This document shows, one piece after another, positions 36,435-44,522 of a stretch of DNA of 64,000 nt. Made by a program: the position numbers and the translations under genes. The notes beneath the pieces were generated by a model. It was given only the letters and a program-made list of their open reading frames with translations. It was not told where the DNA came from and ran no database searches. Location of the stretch: NCBI RefSeq assembly GCF_004361835.1, contig NZ_SNWD01000001.1, forward strand, positions 558,001-622,000. The letters are read 5' to 3'. Positions within the stretch are counted from its first letter, which is position 1. The number at the start of each line of letters is the position of its first letter. The stretch comes from Stakelama pacifica. GTDB taxonomy: Bacteria > Pseudomonadota > Alphaproteobacteria > Sphingomonadales > Sphingomonadaceae.

Positions 36435-37586
36435 TCACAGCACAACCTCCGAACCGAGAAACGCCGTAACCTGGCTCGACAGCGTTCCGCCGTTGCCATG
36501 CAGAAGCGCCACATCCGCCGTCTTCAACTGGCGCTCGCCGGCTTCCCCCCGAATTTGGGCCACGCCTTCGGCAATCAGAAACATGCCGTACATTCCCGGA
36601 TGAACACAGGACAGGCCGCCACCGTTGGTATTGACCGCCAGTTCGCCCCCCGGTGCGATGCGTCCGTCCTGAACGAAGTGGCCGCCTTCGCCCTTCGGGC
36701 AAAAGCCGAGATCCTCCAGGAAGAGGATGGTATTGATCGTGAAGGCGTCATAGAGCATGACCAGATCGACCTCACTGCGGGCCAGACCCGCCATTTCGAA
36801 GGCGCGCGGCCCGCTTTCACTGGCTGCGGTCACGGTAAGGTCGGGCATGGCCTGAATCGATCTATGCCAATTCGCGCCGGCCGCGCCGAGGAAATAGACG
36901 GGCTTTTTAGGGAAGTCTCTGGCCCTGTCGGAACGTACGAGAATGCAGGCCGCGGCGCCATCGGTCACCAGACAGCAGTCGCCGGCAGTCAAGGGATCGC
37001 TGACCATGCGCATCGACAATACGTCGTCGCGGGTCAATGGACCACGCGCAAAGGCATCGGGGTTGAGGTTCGCCCAATGGCGCGCGGAAACCGCGACATC
37101 GGCCAGCATTTCCCGAGTGGTTCCGTACTGGTGCATATGCCGACTGGTGGCAAGCGCATAGGCCGTGATCGGATGGCGTGGCGCGTAGGACGTCTCGTGC
37201 CATTGCGGCTCCGACATGGAGACGAGGCGGCCGCCTGCCGTGCGCTGGTTGGAACCGTAGCAGATCAGCGCCACGTCGCAAAGCTCTGCGTCCAGCGCGA
37301 GAGATGCCTGCAAGAGATGCATCTCGAAGCTGGAGCCGCCGACATTCGTGCTGTCGAAGTATTTCGGCTTCAGGCCAAGATATTCGGTCACGCTCATCGA
37401 GGCAAACGCGTGGCTGCTCGTCGCCGCGAAAACCGCGTCGATATCGCGGAGCTTGAGCCCGGCATCAGACAGTGCCGAATGGACGGAAAGCCCCAGAAGC
37501 TCCATGGCCGAGTAGCCGGGCGCCTCACCCACACCCGCCACACCCATGCCGACGATCGCTGTTTTCCCGCGAATGGAATGGCTCAT
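36435..37586 (-). CDS. Thiolase-like protein, probable aldolase (Ltp2/SCPx type)
   Basis: A 383-residue thiolase-fold protein. The usual nucleophilic Cys site reads NVGGSSFEM (82-86 VGGSS), with no cysteine, while the C-terminal GGGLSCVHPGMYGMFLIAEG keeps the conserved His region. Members of this non-condensing class, such as Ltp2, act as retro-aldolases on CoA thioesters together with a DUF35 partner. The DUF35 gene lies one base upstream here, so aldol cleavage rather than thiolysis is likely. GGAGGAGAAG precedes the ATG at 37,586. Confidence 0.87.
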   Translation of the reverse strand: MSHSIRGKTAIVGMGVAGVGEAPGYSAMELLGLSVHSALSDAGLKLRDIDAVFAATSSHAFASMSVTEYLGLKPKYFDSTNVGGSSFEMHLLQASLALDAELCDVALICYGSNQRTAGGRLVSMSEPQWHETSYAPRHPITAYALATSRHMHQYGTTREMLADVAVSARHWANLNPDAFARGPLTRDDVLSMRMVSDPLTAGDCCLVTDGAAACILVRSDRARDFPKKPVYFLGAAGANWHRSIQAMPDLTVTAASESGPRAFEMAGLARSEVDLVMLYDAFTINTILFLEDLGFCPKGEGGHFVQDGRIAPGGELAVNTNGGGLSCVHPGMYGMFLIAEGVAQIRGEAGERQLKTADVALLHGNGGTLSSQVTAFLGSEVVL

Positions 37587-37587
37587 G

Positions 37588-37962
37588 TCACTTCTCCTCC
37601 GGCTCGAAGACGACGCGGGGATTTTCTCCCGCCTCGATCCGCGCCCTGACGCGGGCCCCGATGGGCAGCGTCTCGACACCGACAACCGTGGCCATCATCC
37701 GCGGCCCCTCATCAAGGTTGATGAGCGCCACGTTGTAGGAACCTTCGCGCTTGCGATTGACCGTGATGGCATAGACCGTGCCACCGCCCGAGGCTTCGAC
37801 CCAGTCGAGATCGACCGCGCCGGAAGGCGCCATCACCTTCGGATAAAAGACGTACTCGCCCGTCTCGCGACTGCGCTGGATCATGAAACGTCCCTCGGCC
37901 AGGAACGCCTCGTAGATCGCCTGCGGTCCGGCGATTGCTTTTGCGGCGGCTGTATCGCCCAT
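37588..37962 (-). CDS. DUF35 OB-fold protein, partner of the thiolase-like aldolase
   Basis: A 124-residue OB-fold protein (DUF35/ChsH2-C-like). YVFYPKVMAPSG, SGGGTVYAITVNRK and YNVALINLDEGPRMMATVVG are typical. The N-terminal rubredoxin-like zinc ribbon normally carries two CxxC pairs, but none are present, so it cannot bind zinc in that way. Two ATGs at 37,965 and 37,962 follow CGAGGAGGGGA; the second has better spacing. It is the first gene of the operon and overlaps nothing upstream. Confidence 0.82.
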   Translation of the reverse strand: MGDTAAAKAIAGPQAIYEAFLAEGRFMIQRSRETGEYVFYPKVMAPSGAVDLDWVEASGGGTVYAITVNRKREGSYNVALINLDEGPRMMATVVGVETLPIGARVRARIEAGENPRVVFEPEEK

Positions 37963-38405
37963 CATTCCCCTCCTCGGACGAGGCTGCTGGCGCGGCAGAA
38001 CCGGATCTGCCCCGCGCGCATGCCCCATTTGCCAATCATGCCGACCAGCAGCCTGATATGCCTTCACATTCAGTTCCATCGCTTCCGGGAGGGTTGGCGC
38101 GGGCGTGCCAGGCAACCTGCCCGGTTCCAGGATCGGTGGCCCACAGCATCGCAACCTCCCGTTGCAACGCAGAATCAATCATCGAGCCATTTTTTCCCAT
38201 AAAGAACCCATTTCGTCTATGAGAAAATGTCGTGTCCCACCGCGTTCTCTAATCGCCATCGTCAACAGCTGATCTTTAGCGTTTCACCACGCGCACCGGA
38301 GTCCAGGGTTCGCCGCAGATCCTGGCAACCGCGACCTTCGTGTTTGTCAATCGGCGCGGGAACGGGGACCGGGATCGGCGCTTAAAAGGGGACCACCTTC
38401 TCGAC
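37963..38405. other. Promoter region of the seven-gene operon; IS boundary
   Basis: No gene can be supported. An imperfect inverted repeat TTTTCCCATA (38,192-38,201) and TATGAGAAAA (38,218-38,227), matching at nine of ten bases, lies in an A/T-rich patch about 230 bases upstream of the DUF35 start and could be a regulator site. From about 38,280 the sequence takes on the character of the insertion-sequence debris that follows. Confidence 0.4.
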
Positions 38406-38464
38406 GTCGTTCTGGGGTATGCCGGTGGAGGGCGTAGCCCGGAGCCGGCATACCCCAGAACGAC
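38406..38464. repeat. Perfect 20-bp inverted repeat with 19-base loop
   Basis: Arms at 38,406-38,425 and 38,445-38,464 are exact reverse complements (first arm begins GTCGTTCTGGGG). The loop contains GGAGGGCGTAGCCC. It directly precedes the istB relic and could be an insertion-sequence end, a palindromic repeat or a strong hairpin. Confidence 0.85.
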
Positions 38465-38493
38465 ATCCTCGTTGACACCGGCAGCGACGGCCC

Positions 38494-38605
38494 TCAGCTT
38501 CGGTTCTTGAACCGCCAGCTCTCGTTGCCGGCCTCGACGATGTCGCAGTGATGGGTGAGCCGATCGAGCAGCGCGGTGGTCATCTTGGCATCGCCGAACA
38601 CACGC
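38494..38605 (-). mobile_element. IS21-family IstB C-terminal relic
   Basis: The minus strand reads [20 protein letters not shown] then [15 protein letters not shown] and a stop at 38,494. This is the conserved tail of IstB helper ATPases. The upstream part is replaced by an IS3 fragment at about 38,605. Confidence 0.8.
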
Positions 38606-39061
38606 ACGGCACCTTGCGCTGCGTCGACCGGTGCTGGCCGAGCACGCGGCACACCCGCCGCTCGGAAACATCCAGCACCTCCCGGACCTGGTCGATGCAG
38701 CGCCGGCGCCGTGCGGGGCTCAGAAGTTTCCCTTGGCTGCCTCCTGCAGAATGAGCTTGTCCAGCGTCAGATCCGAGATCGCGCGGCGTAGCCGCAGGTT
38801 CTCCTTCTCCAACTCCTTCATCCGCCGAGCCTGATCCGTCTTCAGGCCGCCATACTCCTTGCGCCAGCGGTAGTAGGTCTGCTCGCTGACCGCGATCCGC
38901 CGGCACGCCTCGGCGGCCGTGCCGCCTTGGCCCAGCACAATCTCTACCTCACGCCGATTCCCGATGATTTCCTCGGGCTTGTGCTTCTTCGCAGGCATTC
39001 GTCGTCCCTTCCTTGGTCCAGACTGTCATAGTCGATGGACCACTCAGAAGGGGGCAGCTCA
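38605..39061 (-). mobile_element. IS3-family element, 5' half only
   Basis: Holds an intact orfA (38,720-38,998) and the first 40 or so codons of orfB in the shifted frame ([36 protein letters not shown]) before it joins IstB sequence. The outer end at 39,061 begins TGAGCTGCCCCC on the minus strand, which fits an IS3 terminal repeat. It interrupts the IS200 relic on its right. Confidence 0.8.
38720..38998 (-). CDS. IS3-family transposase OrfA
   Basis: A 92-residue OrfA with helix-turn-helix ([20 protein letters not shown]) and a leucine-zipper-like coiled coil ([20 protein letters not shown]). It would bind the element ends, and OrfAB fusion needs a programmed frameshift into orfB. Because orfB is cut after its N-terminus, no active transposase can be made from this copy. 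Confidence 0.9.
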   Translation of the reverse strand: MPAKKHKPEEIIGNRREVEIVLGQGGTAAEACRRIAVSEQTYYRWRKEYGGLKTDQARRMKELEKENLRLRRAISDLTLDKLILQEAAKGNF

Positions 39062-39186
39062 GCGGAACACCCGCCCAACTCCCTGCGAATCTCCCCAAAC
39101 AACAGCTTGCGCCGACATTTCGGGATGAACACCACGTGGTATTTGCACTCCCAGCGCGTGTGATTTAAACTCTCTACCTCGTTCAT
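39062..39186 (-). mobile_element. IS200/IS605-family TnpA N-terminal relic
   Basis: The minus strand reads LNHTRWECKYHVVFIPKCRR then KLLFGEIRRELG, the start of a HUH Y1 transposase. The catalytic HUH and Tyr parts are missing because the IS3 fragment was inserted at 39,061. Confidence 0.82.
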
Positions 39187-39270
39187 CGTGACTCGACCTT
39201 TCATGTGCTTGGCGGCTCACGAAAGCGAGTGTCACGATGGACTCCCCGATACGTCAAACGTTCATAGTCG

Positions 39271-39287
39271 CCCCGGCACAGCCGGGG
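39271..39287. repeat. GC-rich hairpin CCCCGGC-ACA-GCCGGGG
   Basis: A perfect 7-bp stem with a three-base loop. It lies between the IS200 relic start and the LysR stop codon. IS200-type elements carry hairpins near their ends, so this is probably the relic's end; it may also end LysR transcription. Confidence 0.6.
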
Positions 39288-39302
39288 GATTTCCAAAGTG
39301 TA

Positions 39303-40241
39303 TTAAAGGGCCGATCCACAGCCAAGCCAGCGCGTGCCGGTCAAGCGCTCGACGTCAACCTGTTTGCGCATCAACTCGCGCAGTAGCGACATCACCGCCG
39401 CGCAAGCATGGCTTGAGGCTTCGGCCAGCGGCCCCACCAGATATACCTCGCGCAGGCAATCCGCAGCGCGCCAGCGGGCGACCCTTAATGTGCCGGCAGC
39501 TGCTTCGCGCGCGATAGCATGCAAGGGAAGGATTGAGGCGCCTTTCCCGCGTTCGACCAACTCCTTGATGTTCTGATAGGAGTCCAGCTCGATATCCACT
39601 GACAGCCTGATCCCTTTGGCGCTGGCCCAGCCTTCCAGAAGCTGCCGCAGCCCATGCGCAGGGCCGGGCAGGATCAGCGGCAAGCCCAAAAGCGCCGAGG
39701 CCCCGATCTTGGCCGGGAGGTCGTGACCGGGCGGGACCAGCAGCACCAACTCTTCGTGCAGAAGCAGCTCTGATCGGAAACGGGCATCGGTGGCTGGCAG
39801 ATACAGCACGGCCAAGTCAACGCGGCCCTCGCGCAACCAATCCAGCACGAAGCCGCTCATCGCCTCGGAGATCGTCAGCCGTACGCCGGGAAGCTGCGCC
39901 TTGGCCGCAAGCACCAGATCCGGCGACAGCATTCCGCCGATCGTGCTGGGCAAGCCGAGCCGCACCTCGCCTTGCGGCTCGCGTCCGAGGTTGCGGATGT
40001 CGTCCTCCATCCGCGACATGTCGATCAAGAGCCGCCTTGCCTGCGCCAGCAGCATCTCGCCGGCCTCGGTCAGCTGCACCCCGCGCGCACCGCGCAAAAG
40101 AAGCTTGGTACCCAGATGCTCTTCCATGTTGCGCAGATGCAGCGATAGCGAGGGCTGGGCGACGTTCAGCCGATGCGACGCTGCCGAGATCGACCCCGTC
40201 TCGGCAATCGCCTGAAAATAGCGCAGCTGTCGCAGGTCCAC
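39303..40241 (-). CDS. LysR family transcriptional regulator
   Basis: A 312-residue LysR regulator. The N-terminal winged HTH is MDLRQLRYFQAIAETGSISA to about residue 60 (LNVAQPSLSLHLRNMEEHLG), with an effector-binding domain from about 90. It is divergent from the acyl-CoA dehydrogenase gene with about 120 bases between, the normal LysR arrangement. By position it should control the itaconate-type operon, as the divergent LysR gene does in Pseudomonas. The ligand is unproven. Confidence 0.9.
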   Translation of the reverse strand: MDLRQLRYFQAIAETGSISAASHRLNVAQPSLSLHLRNMEEHLGTKLLLRGARGVQLTEAGEMLLAQARRLLIDMSRMEDDIRNLGREPQGEVRLGLPSTIGGMLSPDLVLAAKAQLPGVRLTISEAMSGFVLDWLREGRVDLAVLYLPATDARFRSELLLHEELVLLVPPGHDLPAKIGASALLGLPLILPGPAHGLRQLLEGWASAKGIRLSVDIELDSYQNIKELVERGKGASILPLHAIAREAAAGTLRVARWRAADCLREVYLVGPLAEASSHACAAVMSLLRELMRKQVDVERLTGTRWLGCGSAL

Positions 40242-40364
40242 CGACAGTCCTTCCTCTCGCTCTAACGATCATATTTTAGCATGGCTGCCGTCGCGATTAT
40301 ATATTTGCGTGCGATGTGGCGCCCATCCACTAACTGCATGGCATCGAAAAAGAGGAGCAGACAG

Positions 40365-41528
40365 GTGATCGAGACCGGAAAAGGGGCATTCCAGGACATC
40401 CGCGATGCGGTGCGGGCGCTCTGCGCGCAGTTTCCCGATGCGTATCACCGCCGAGTCGACGACGCCCGCGGCTACCCCGAAGAGTTTGTGGAGGCGCTGA
40501 CCCGGGCGGGGTGGATGGCGGCGCTGATCCCCGAAGCCTACGGCGGCTCGGGGCTGGGCCTTACGGAAGCCTCAGTAATCATGGAGGAAATCAACCGCTC
40601 GGGGGGCAATTCCGGCGCCTGCCACGGCCAGATGTACAATATGAACACTCTGATCCGGCACGGTTCCGAGGAACAGCGCCGCCGCTATCTGCCGAAGATC
40701 GCCGCAGGCGAACTGCGGCTGCAGTCGATGGGTGTGACCGAGCCGACAACGGGCACCGATACCACGAAGATCAAGACTACCGCGGTCCGCAGGGGCGACC
40801 GCTATGTGATCAACGGCCAGAAGGTCTGGATCAGCCGAGTGCAGCATTCGGATCTTATGATCCTGCTGGCCCGCACCACGCCGCTGGCCGAGGTGGCGAA
40901 GAAATCCGAGGGCCTGTCGATCTTCCTTGTCGACATCAAGGCGGCGATGGGCGCGGGCATGGCTGTGCGCCCGATCCCGAACATGGTCAACCACGAGACC
41001 AACGAATTGTTCTTCGACAATCTGGAGATCCCGGTCGAGAACCTGATCGGCGAAGAGGGCAAGGGGTTCAAGTACATCCTGACCGGGCTGAACGCCGAGC
41101 GGACGCTGATCGCGGCCGAATGTATCGGCGACGGTTACTGGTTCACCGAACGGGTCGCGAAATATGTCTCGGAACGCGAGGTCTTCGGTCGGCCGATCGG
41201 CAAGAACCAAGGCGTGCAATTCCCGATCGCCGAGGCCTTCATCGATGTCGAGGCCGCGAACCTGATGCGGTGGGAGGCCTGTCGGCGCTATGACGCGGGG
41301 CTTGATTGCGGGGCCCAGGCGAACATGGCCAAGTACCTGGCTGCCAAGGCCAGCTGGGGGGCCGCCAATGCCTGCATCCAGTTCCACGGCGGCTTCGGCT
41401 TTGCCTGCGAATATGATGTCGAGCGCAAGTTCCGCGAGACCCGGCTCTATCAGGTTGCCCCGATCTCGACCAACCTGATCCTCAGCTATGTCGCCGAACA
41501 CATCCTCGGCATGCCGAGGTCATTCTGA
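40365..41528 (+). CDS. Acyl-CoA dehydrogenase of the itaconate-type cluster
   Basis: A 387-residue acyl-CoA dehydrogenase. Flavin motifs are MGVTEPTTGTDTTKIKTTA and YVINGQKVWISR. The C-terminus reads RETRLYQVAPISTNLILSYVAEH, so the usual YEGT catalytic Glu is replaced by Pro; another acidic residue must serve as base if it is a dehydrogenase. A related dehydrogenase gene occurs in the Pseudomonas itaconate cluster. I chose the GTG at 40,365, nine bases after AGGAG; the ATG at 40,338 is an alternative. The stop overlaps the next ATG by one base. Confidence 0.88.
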   Translation: MIETGKGAFQDIRDAVRALCAQFPDAYHRRVDDARGYPEEFVEALTRAGWMAALIPEAYGGSGLGLTEASVIMEEINRSGGNSGACHGQMYNMNTLIRHGSEEQRRRYLPKIAAGELRLQSMGVTEPTTGTDTTKIKTTAVRRGDRYVINGQKVWISRVQHSDLMILLARTTPLAEVAKKSEGLSIFLVDIKAAMGAGMAVRPIPNMVNHETNELFFDNLEIPVENLIGEEGKGFKYILTGLNAERTLIAAECIGDGYWFTERVAKYVSEREVFGRPIGKNQGVQFPIAEAFIDVEAANLMRWEACRRYDAGLDCGAQANMAKYLAAKASWGAANACIQFHGGFGFACEYDVERKFRETRLYQVAPISTNLILSYVAEHILGMPRSF

Positions 41529-42628
41529 TGGGCTTGCCGCTCAAGGGAGTGAAGGTCGTCGCCATCGAACAGGCCGTGGCCGCGCCCTTTGCCACCGCCC
41601 GTCTGGCCGATGCCGGGGCAGAGGTGATCAAAATCGAACGGCCCGAGGGCGATCTCGCCCGCGGCTATGACGATGCGGCCAGGGGCCAGTCGAGCTATTT
41701 CGTCTGGCTGAACCGCGGCAAGACATCGGTGACACTGGACCTCGGCTCGGCCTGGGGCAGGGCCGAACTGGCGCGGCTGATCGGCGACGCCGATGTGCTG
41801 GTCCAGAATCTGAGGCGCGGCGCGCTGGCGCGTCTAGGCTTTCCGGTCGAGCGGCTGGCGCGGGACTTTCCCCAGCTCATCACCTGCTCGATTTCCGGTT
41901 ATGGCAATGACGGGCCGATGGCCGACCGCAAGGCCTATGACCTGTTGATCCAGGCCGAGGCGGGGCTCTGCTCCATCACCGGCGGGCCTTCGGAACCGGC
42001 GCGGGTGGGCATATCGCTGGTCGATATCGCGACAGGCGCAACCGCCTATTCGGCCATTCTTGAAGCGCTGATCGGCCGAGGCATCACCGGGAAAGGGGCT
42101 GCGATCTCGGTCTCGATGTTCGATGTCATGGCCGACTGGCTGACCGTGCCGCTCCTGAATCACGAAGGCGGAAAGAGCCCCAAGCGCATCGGCATGGCGC
42201 ATCCCTCGATCGCCCCCTATGGCGTCTTCACCGCCCGCGACGGTGCGCCGATCCTGATCGCGGTGCAGAGCGACCGCGAATGGCGAGCCCTCGCCCAGGA
42301 CTTTCTGGGGGATCCGGCGCTGGGCATCGATCCGCGCTTTGCCACCAATGTCGCCCGCGTTGCCAACCGGGCGGAAACCGATGCCGCGGTCGCTAGAGCT
42401 TTTGCCAACCACGATGCGGCTGGCGCGATCGAGGTTCTTCTGGCCGCCGATATCGCTCTGGCCTCGGTCAATGACATGGAAAAGCTGTCGCACCACCCGC
42501 ATCTGCGCCGGGTGACCGTCGCCACGCCGAACGGCCCGGTGCAGATTCCCGCGCCCGCACCGATCTTTTCGGGCGAGGACCGCAGCTATGGCCCCGTCCC
42601 GCCGCTTCAACCCCTTGCCGAGGCATGA
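41528..42628 (+). CDS. CaiB/BaiF CoA-transferase, probable itaconate CoA-transferase
   Basis: A 366-residue family III CoA-transferase. KGVKVVAIEQAVAAPFATARLADAGAEVIKIERPEGD and SYFVWLNRGKTSVTLDL are typical. The catalytic Asp should lie near AYDLLIQAEAGLCSITG. In this gene set it most likely transfers CoA from succinyl-CoA to itaconate (Ict/RipA role in a pathway ending in pyruvate and acetyl-CoA), although other C5 dicarboxylates such as mesaconate or methylsuccinate are possible. Overlaps the dehydrogenase stop. Confidence 0.9.
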   Translation: MGLPLKGVKVVAIEQAVAAPFATARLADAGAEVIKIERPEGDLARGYDDAARGQSSYFVWLNRGKTSVTLDLGSAWGRAELARLIGDADVLVQNLRRGALARLGFPVERLARDFPQLITCSISGYGNDGPMADRKAYDLLIQAEAGLCSITGGPSEPARVGISLVDIATGATAYSAILEALIGRGITGKGAAISVSMFDVMADWLTVPLLNHEGGKSPKRIGMAHPSIAPYGVFTARDGAPILIAVQSDREWRALAQDFLGDPALGIDPRFATNVARVANRAETDAAVARAFANHDAAGAIEVLLAADIALASVNDMEKLSHHPHLRRVTVATPNGPVQIPAPAPIFSGEDRSYGPVPPLQPLAEA

Positions 42629-42632
42629 TGAC

Positions 42633-43487
42633 ATGATCCCGCTCGACCTTGACCATCTGCGCCAATGGATTGGCCGCGAGGAGACACGGGCCGAGCGGCT
42701 GACCGCCGCAATCGCCGCGCGGTTCAATGCCACCTTCGACCGCCCCGAAGCCCCGTCGGAAGGCGAACTGGCCCCGAGCCTGATCCACCTCTGCCTCGCC
42801 CCCGATACTGCGCCGACCTCGACGCTTGGCCCCGATGGCCACCCGGCTCGGGGCGGCTTCCTGCCGCCCGTGCCCCTGCCCCGCCGCATTTGGGCGGGCG
42901 GACATTTCCGCTTTCACGAAAATATCCGGATTGGCGACACGGTCACCCGCCGCTCGGTGGTCCGCGATGTGACCGTCAAGCAAGGCCGCAGCGGCCCGCT
43001 GTGCCTCGTCACGATCGAGCATCGCATCGACAGCGGCGGCGCGCTTGCCGTCACCGAACGCCAGGACATCATCTATCGCGGAGCCGGTCCCGCCGCCGCC
43101 CCGTCTGGCGCTCCCTCGTCTGCCACTGCCGAGGCCGCGCCGCAGGGCCGGTATCGCCAAGCGGTCGAGGCAGGCCCGGCGCTCCTGTTTCGCTACTCGG
43201 CGCTGACCTTCAATGGCCACCGGATCCATTACGACGCCCCCTATGCCCGGGCGGAGGAGGGCTATCCGGGGCTGGTAGTGCACGGGCCGCTGCAGGCCAC
43301 GCTCCTGCTGCAGTTCGCCGAAGCCCTGCGCGGAAAGCGCCCCGCGCAGATCGGCTTTCGCGGTCTTTCCCCTCTCTTCGACACCGCCGGCTTCACCCTG
43401 CATGCGCAGGACGAGGCGAACACATTGCGGCTCTGGACCGCGGCCGAGGGCGGGCCGGTGGCGATGGAAGCGCGGGCGGAATGGTGA
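42633..43487 (+). CDS. MaoC/FAS1-like hydratase, probable itaconyl-CoA or mesaconyl-CoA hydratase
   Basis: A 284-residue HTD2-type double hot-dog protein. The N-terminal part has LPRRIWAGGHFRFHENIRIGD and the C-terminal part FRYSALTFNGHRIHYDAPYARAEEGYPGLVVHGPLQA with the catalytic His/Asp-like pair. This matches mesaconyl-C4-CoA hydratase and the itaconyl-CoA hydratase (Ich) class. Product would be citramalyl-CoA for the lyase encoded next. The ATG at 42,633 follows the CoA-transferase stop by 4 bases; the stop overlaps the lyase start by seven bases. Confidence 0.88.
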   Translation: MIPLDLDHLRQWIGREETRAERLTAAIAARFNATFDRPEAPSEGELAPSLIHLCLAPDTAPTSTLGPDGHPARGGFLPPVPLPRRIWAGGHFRFHENIRIGDTVTRRSVVRDVTVKQGRSGPLCLVTIEHRIDSGGALAVTERQDIIYRGAGPAAAPSGAPSSATAEAAPQGRYRQAVEAGPALLFRYSALTFNGHRIHYDAPYARAEEGYPGLVVHGPLQATLLLQFAEALRGKRPAQIGFRGLSPLFDTAGFTLHAQDEANTLRLWTAAEGGPVAMEARAEW

Positions 43488-44287
43488 CCCTTGTTCGCGC
43501 ACCCCTGTTTGTGCCCGCCGACCGGCCCGAACGCTTCGGGAAAGCGGCGGCCTCGGGGGCTGATGCGGTGATCCTCGATCTGGAGGATGCCGTGGCCCCC
43601 GCGGCCAAGGCCGCCGCCCGCGCTGCGCTGCGCTGCGATTTCACCACCCTGCCGGTGATCCTGCGCATCAATGCTGCCGGGACAGCCTGGCATGCAGACG
43701 ACCTTGCGGCGGCAACGTCGCTTCACCCCTCCGCCGTTATGGTTCCCAAGGCCGAGGCCCCCGACGATCTCAAACTCATCTCTGCCGCGTTGGGCGACAT
43801 ACCCTTGGTCGCCCTTGTCGAAACCGCCCGCGGTCTTGCGCAAGGCCGGGCGATTGCCGTTGTGCCAGGCGTGATCCGTCTTGCCTTCGGTTCGGTCGAC
43901 TTCTGCGCCGATCTTCGGTGCGCGCATACCTCCGAGGTGCTGCTGCCTGCACGCTCCGAACTGGTGCTCGCATCACGTCTTGCTGATCTGCCCGGGCCGC
44001 TCGACGGGGTGACCACCTCGCTGGATGACCCGGACGAAACGGCGCGCGACGCAGGACGAGCGCGCGATCAGGGGATGGGCGGCAAGCTGTGCATCCATCC
44101 CTGCCAGATCGAACCCGTGCTGGCCGTCTTCGCCCCCACGACCGAACAGATTGACTGGGCCAGACGCGTCCTGGCCAGCGGCGATGGCGCGGTCCGGATC
44201 GACGGTGCCATGGTAGACAAACCCCTCCGCCAGCGGGCACACGCCATCCTTGCCGAAGCCGCACACAGCGCGCGCCGGCCGGTGTGA
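43481..44287 (+). CDS. HpcH/HpaI-CitE family CoA-ester lyase, probable citramalyl-CoA lyase
   Basis: A 268-residue CitE-like TIM-barrel lyase. PLFVPADRPERFGKAAASGADAVILDLEDAV opens the fold and supplies metal and CoA contacts. VALVETARGL has the metal-binding Glu, FGSVDFCADL the Asp, and GKLCIHPCQIEPV the closing segment. In an Ict-Ich-Ccl pathway it splits (S)-citramalyl-CoA into pyruvate and acetyl-CoA. The start is the ATG at 43,481, overlapping the hydratase stop. It is the last gene of the operon. Confidence 0.9.
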   Translation: MVTLVRAPLFVPADRPERFGKAAASGADAVILDLEDAVAPAAKAAARAALRCDFTTLPVILRINAAGTAWHADDLAAATSLHPSAVMVPKAEAPDDLKLISAALGDIPLVALVETARGLAQGRAIAVVPGVIRLAFGSVDFCADLRCAHTSEVLLPARSELVLASRLADLPGPLDGVTTSLDDPDETARDAGRARDQGMGGKLCIHPCQIEPVLAVFAPTTEQIDWARRVLASGDGAVRIDGAMVDKPLRQRAHAILAEAAHSARRPV

Positions 44288-44522
44288 CATTGAACCGGAG
44301 AAGACCGTATGGTCGGTGAAGGTGACCCGCCCCCGTAGTAAGCAAGAAACGGGGGTTGCGCCGGATGGGCCGGAGCCGAGCACCATGCTTAAGCGAGGCC
44401 GAACCATGGATGAGCATAGCGAACGTTTTATCGGACTCGATACGTCGAAATTGAAGATCTCGGTTGCGGTCGCGGAAGGTGAGCGGAACGGTGAAGTTCG
44501 ATTTTTCGAAGATATTTCAGCC
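44288..44522 (+). mobile_element. IS110-family left-end relic with transposase N-terminus
   Basis: Coding starts at 44,406: MDEHSERFIGLDTSKLKISV then AVAEGERNGEVRFFEDIS, the DEDD-transposase N-terminus with its first Asp in IGLDTSK. It stops where IS256 sequence begins near 44,520. The 118 noncoding bases before it include a CCCCCGT/ACGGGGG hairpin (44,330-44,355). In IS110 elements this left noncoding end can encode the bridge RNA, so a bridge-RNA relic may be present. Confidence 0.75.

Noticed and set aside
42665..43480. Long upstream extension of the citramalyl-CoA lyase frame
   Set aside because: It overlaps the hydratase gene in another frame and is Arg/Pro-rich noise; the real start is the ATG at 43,481.
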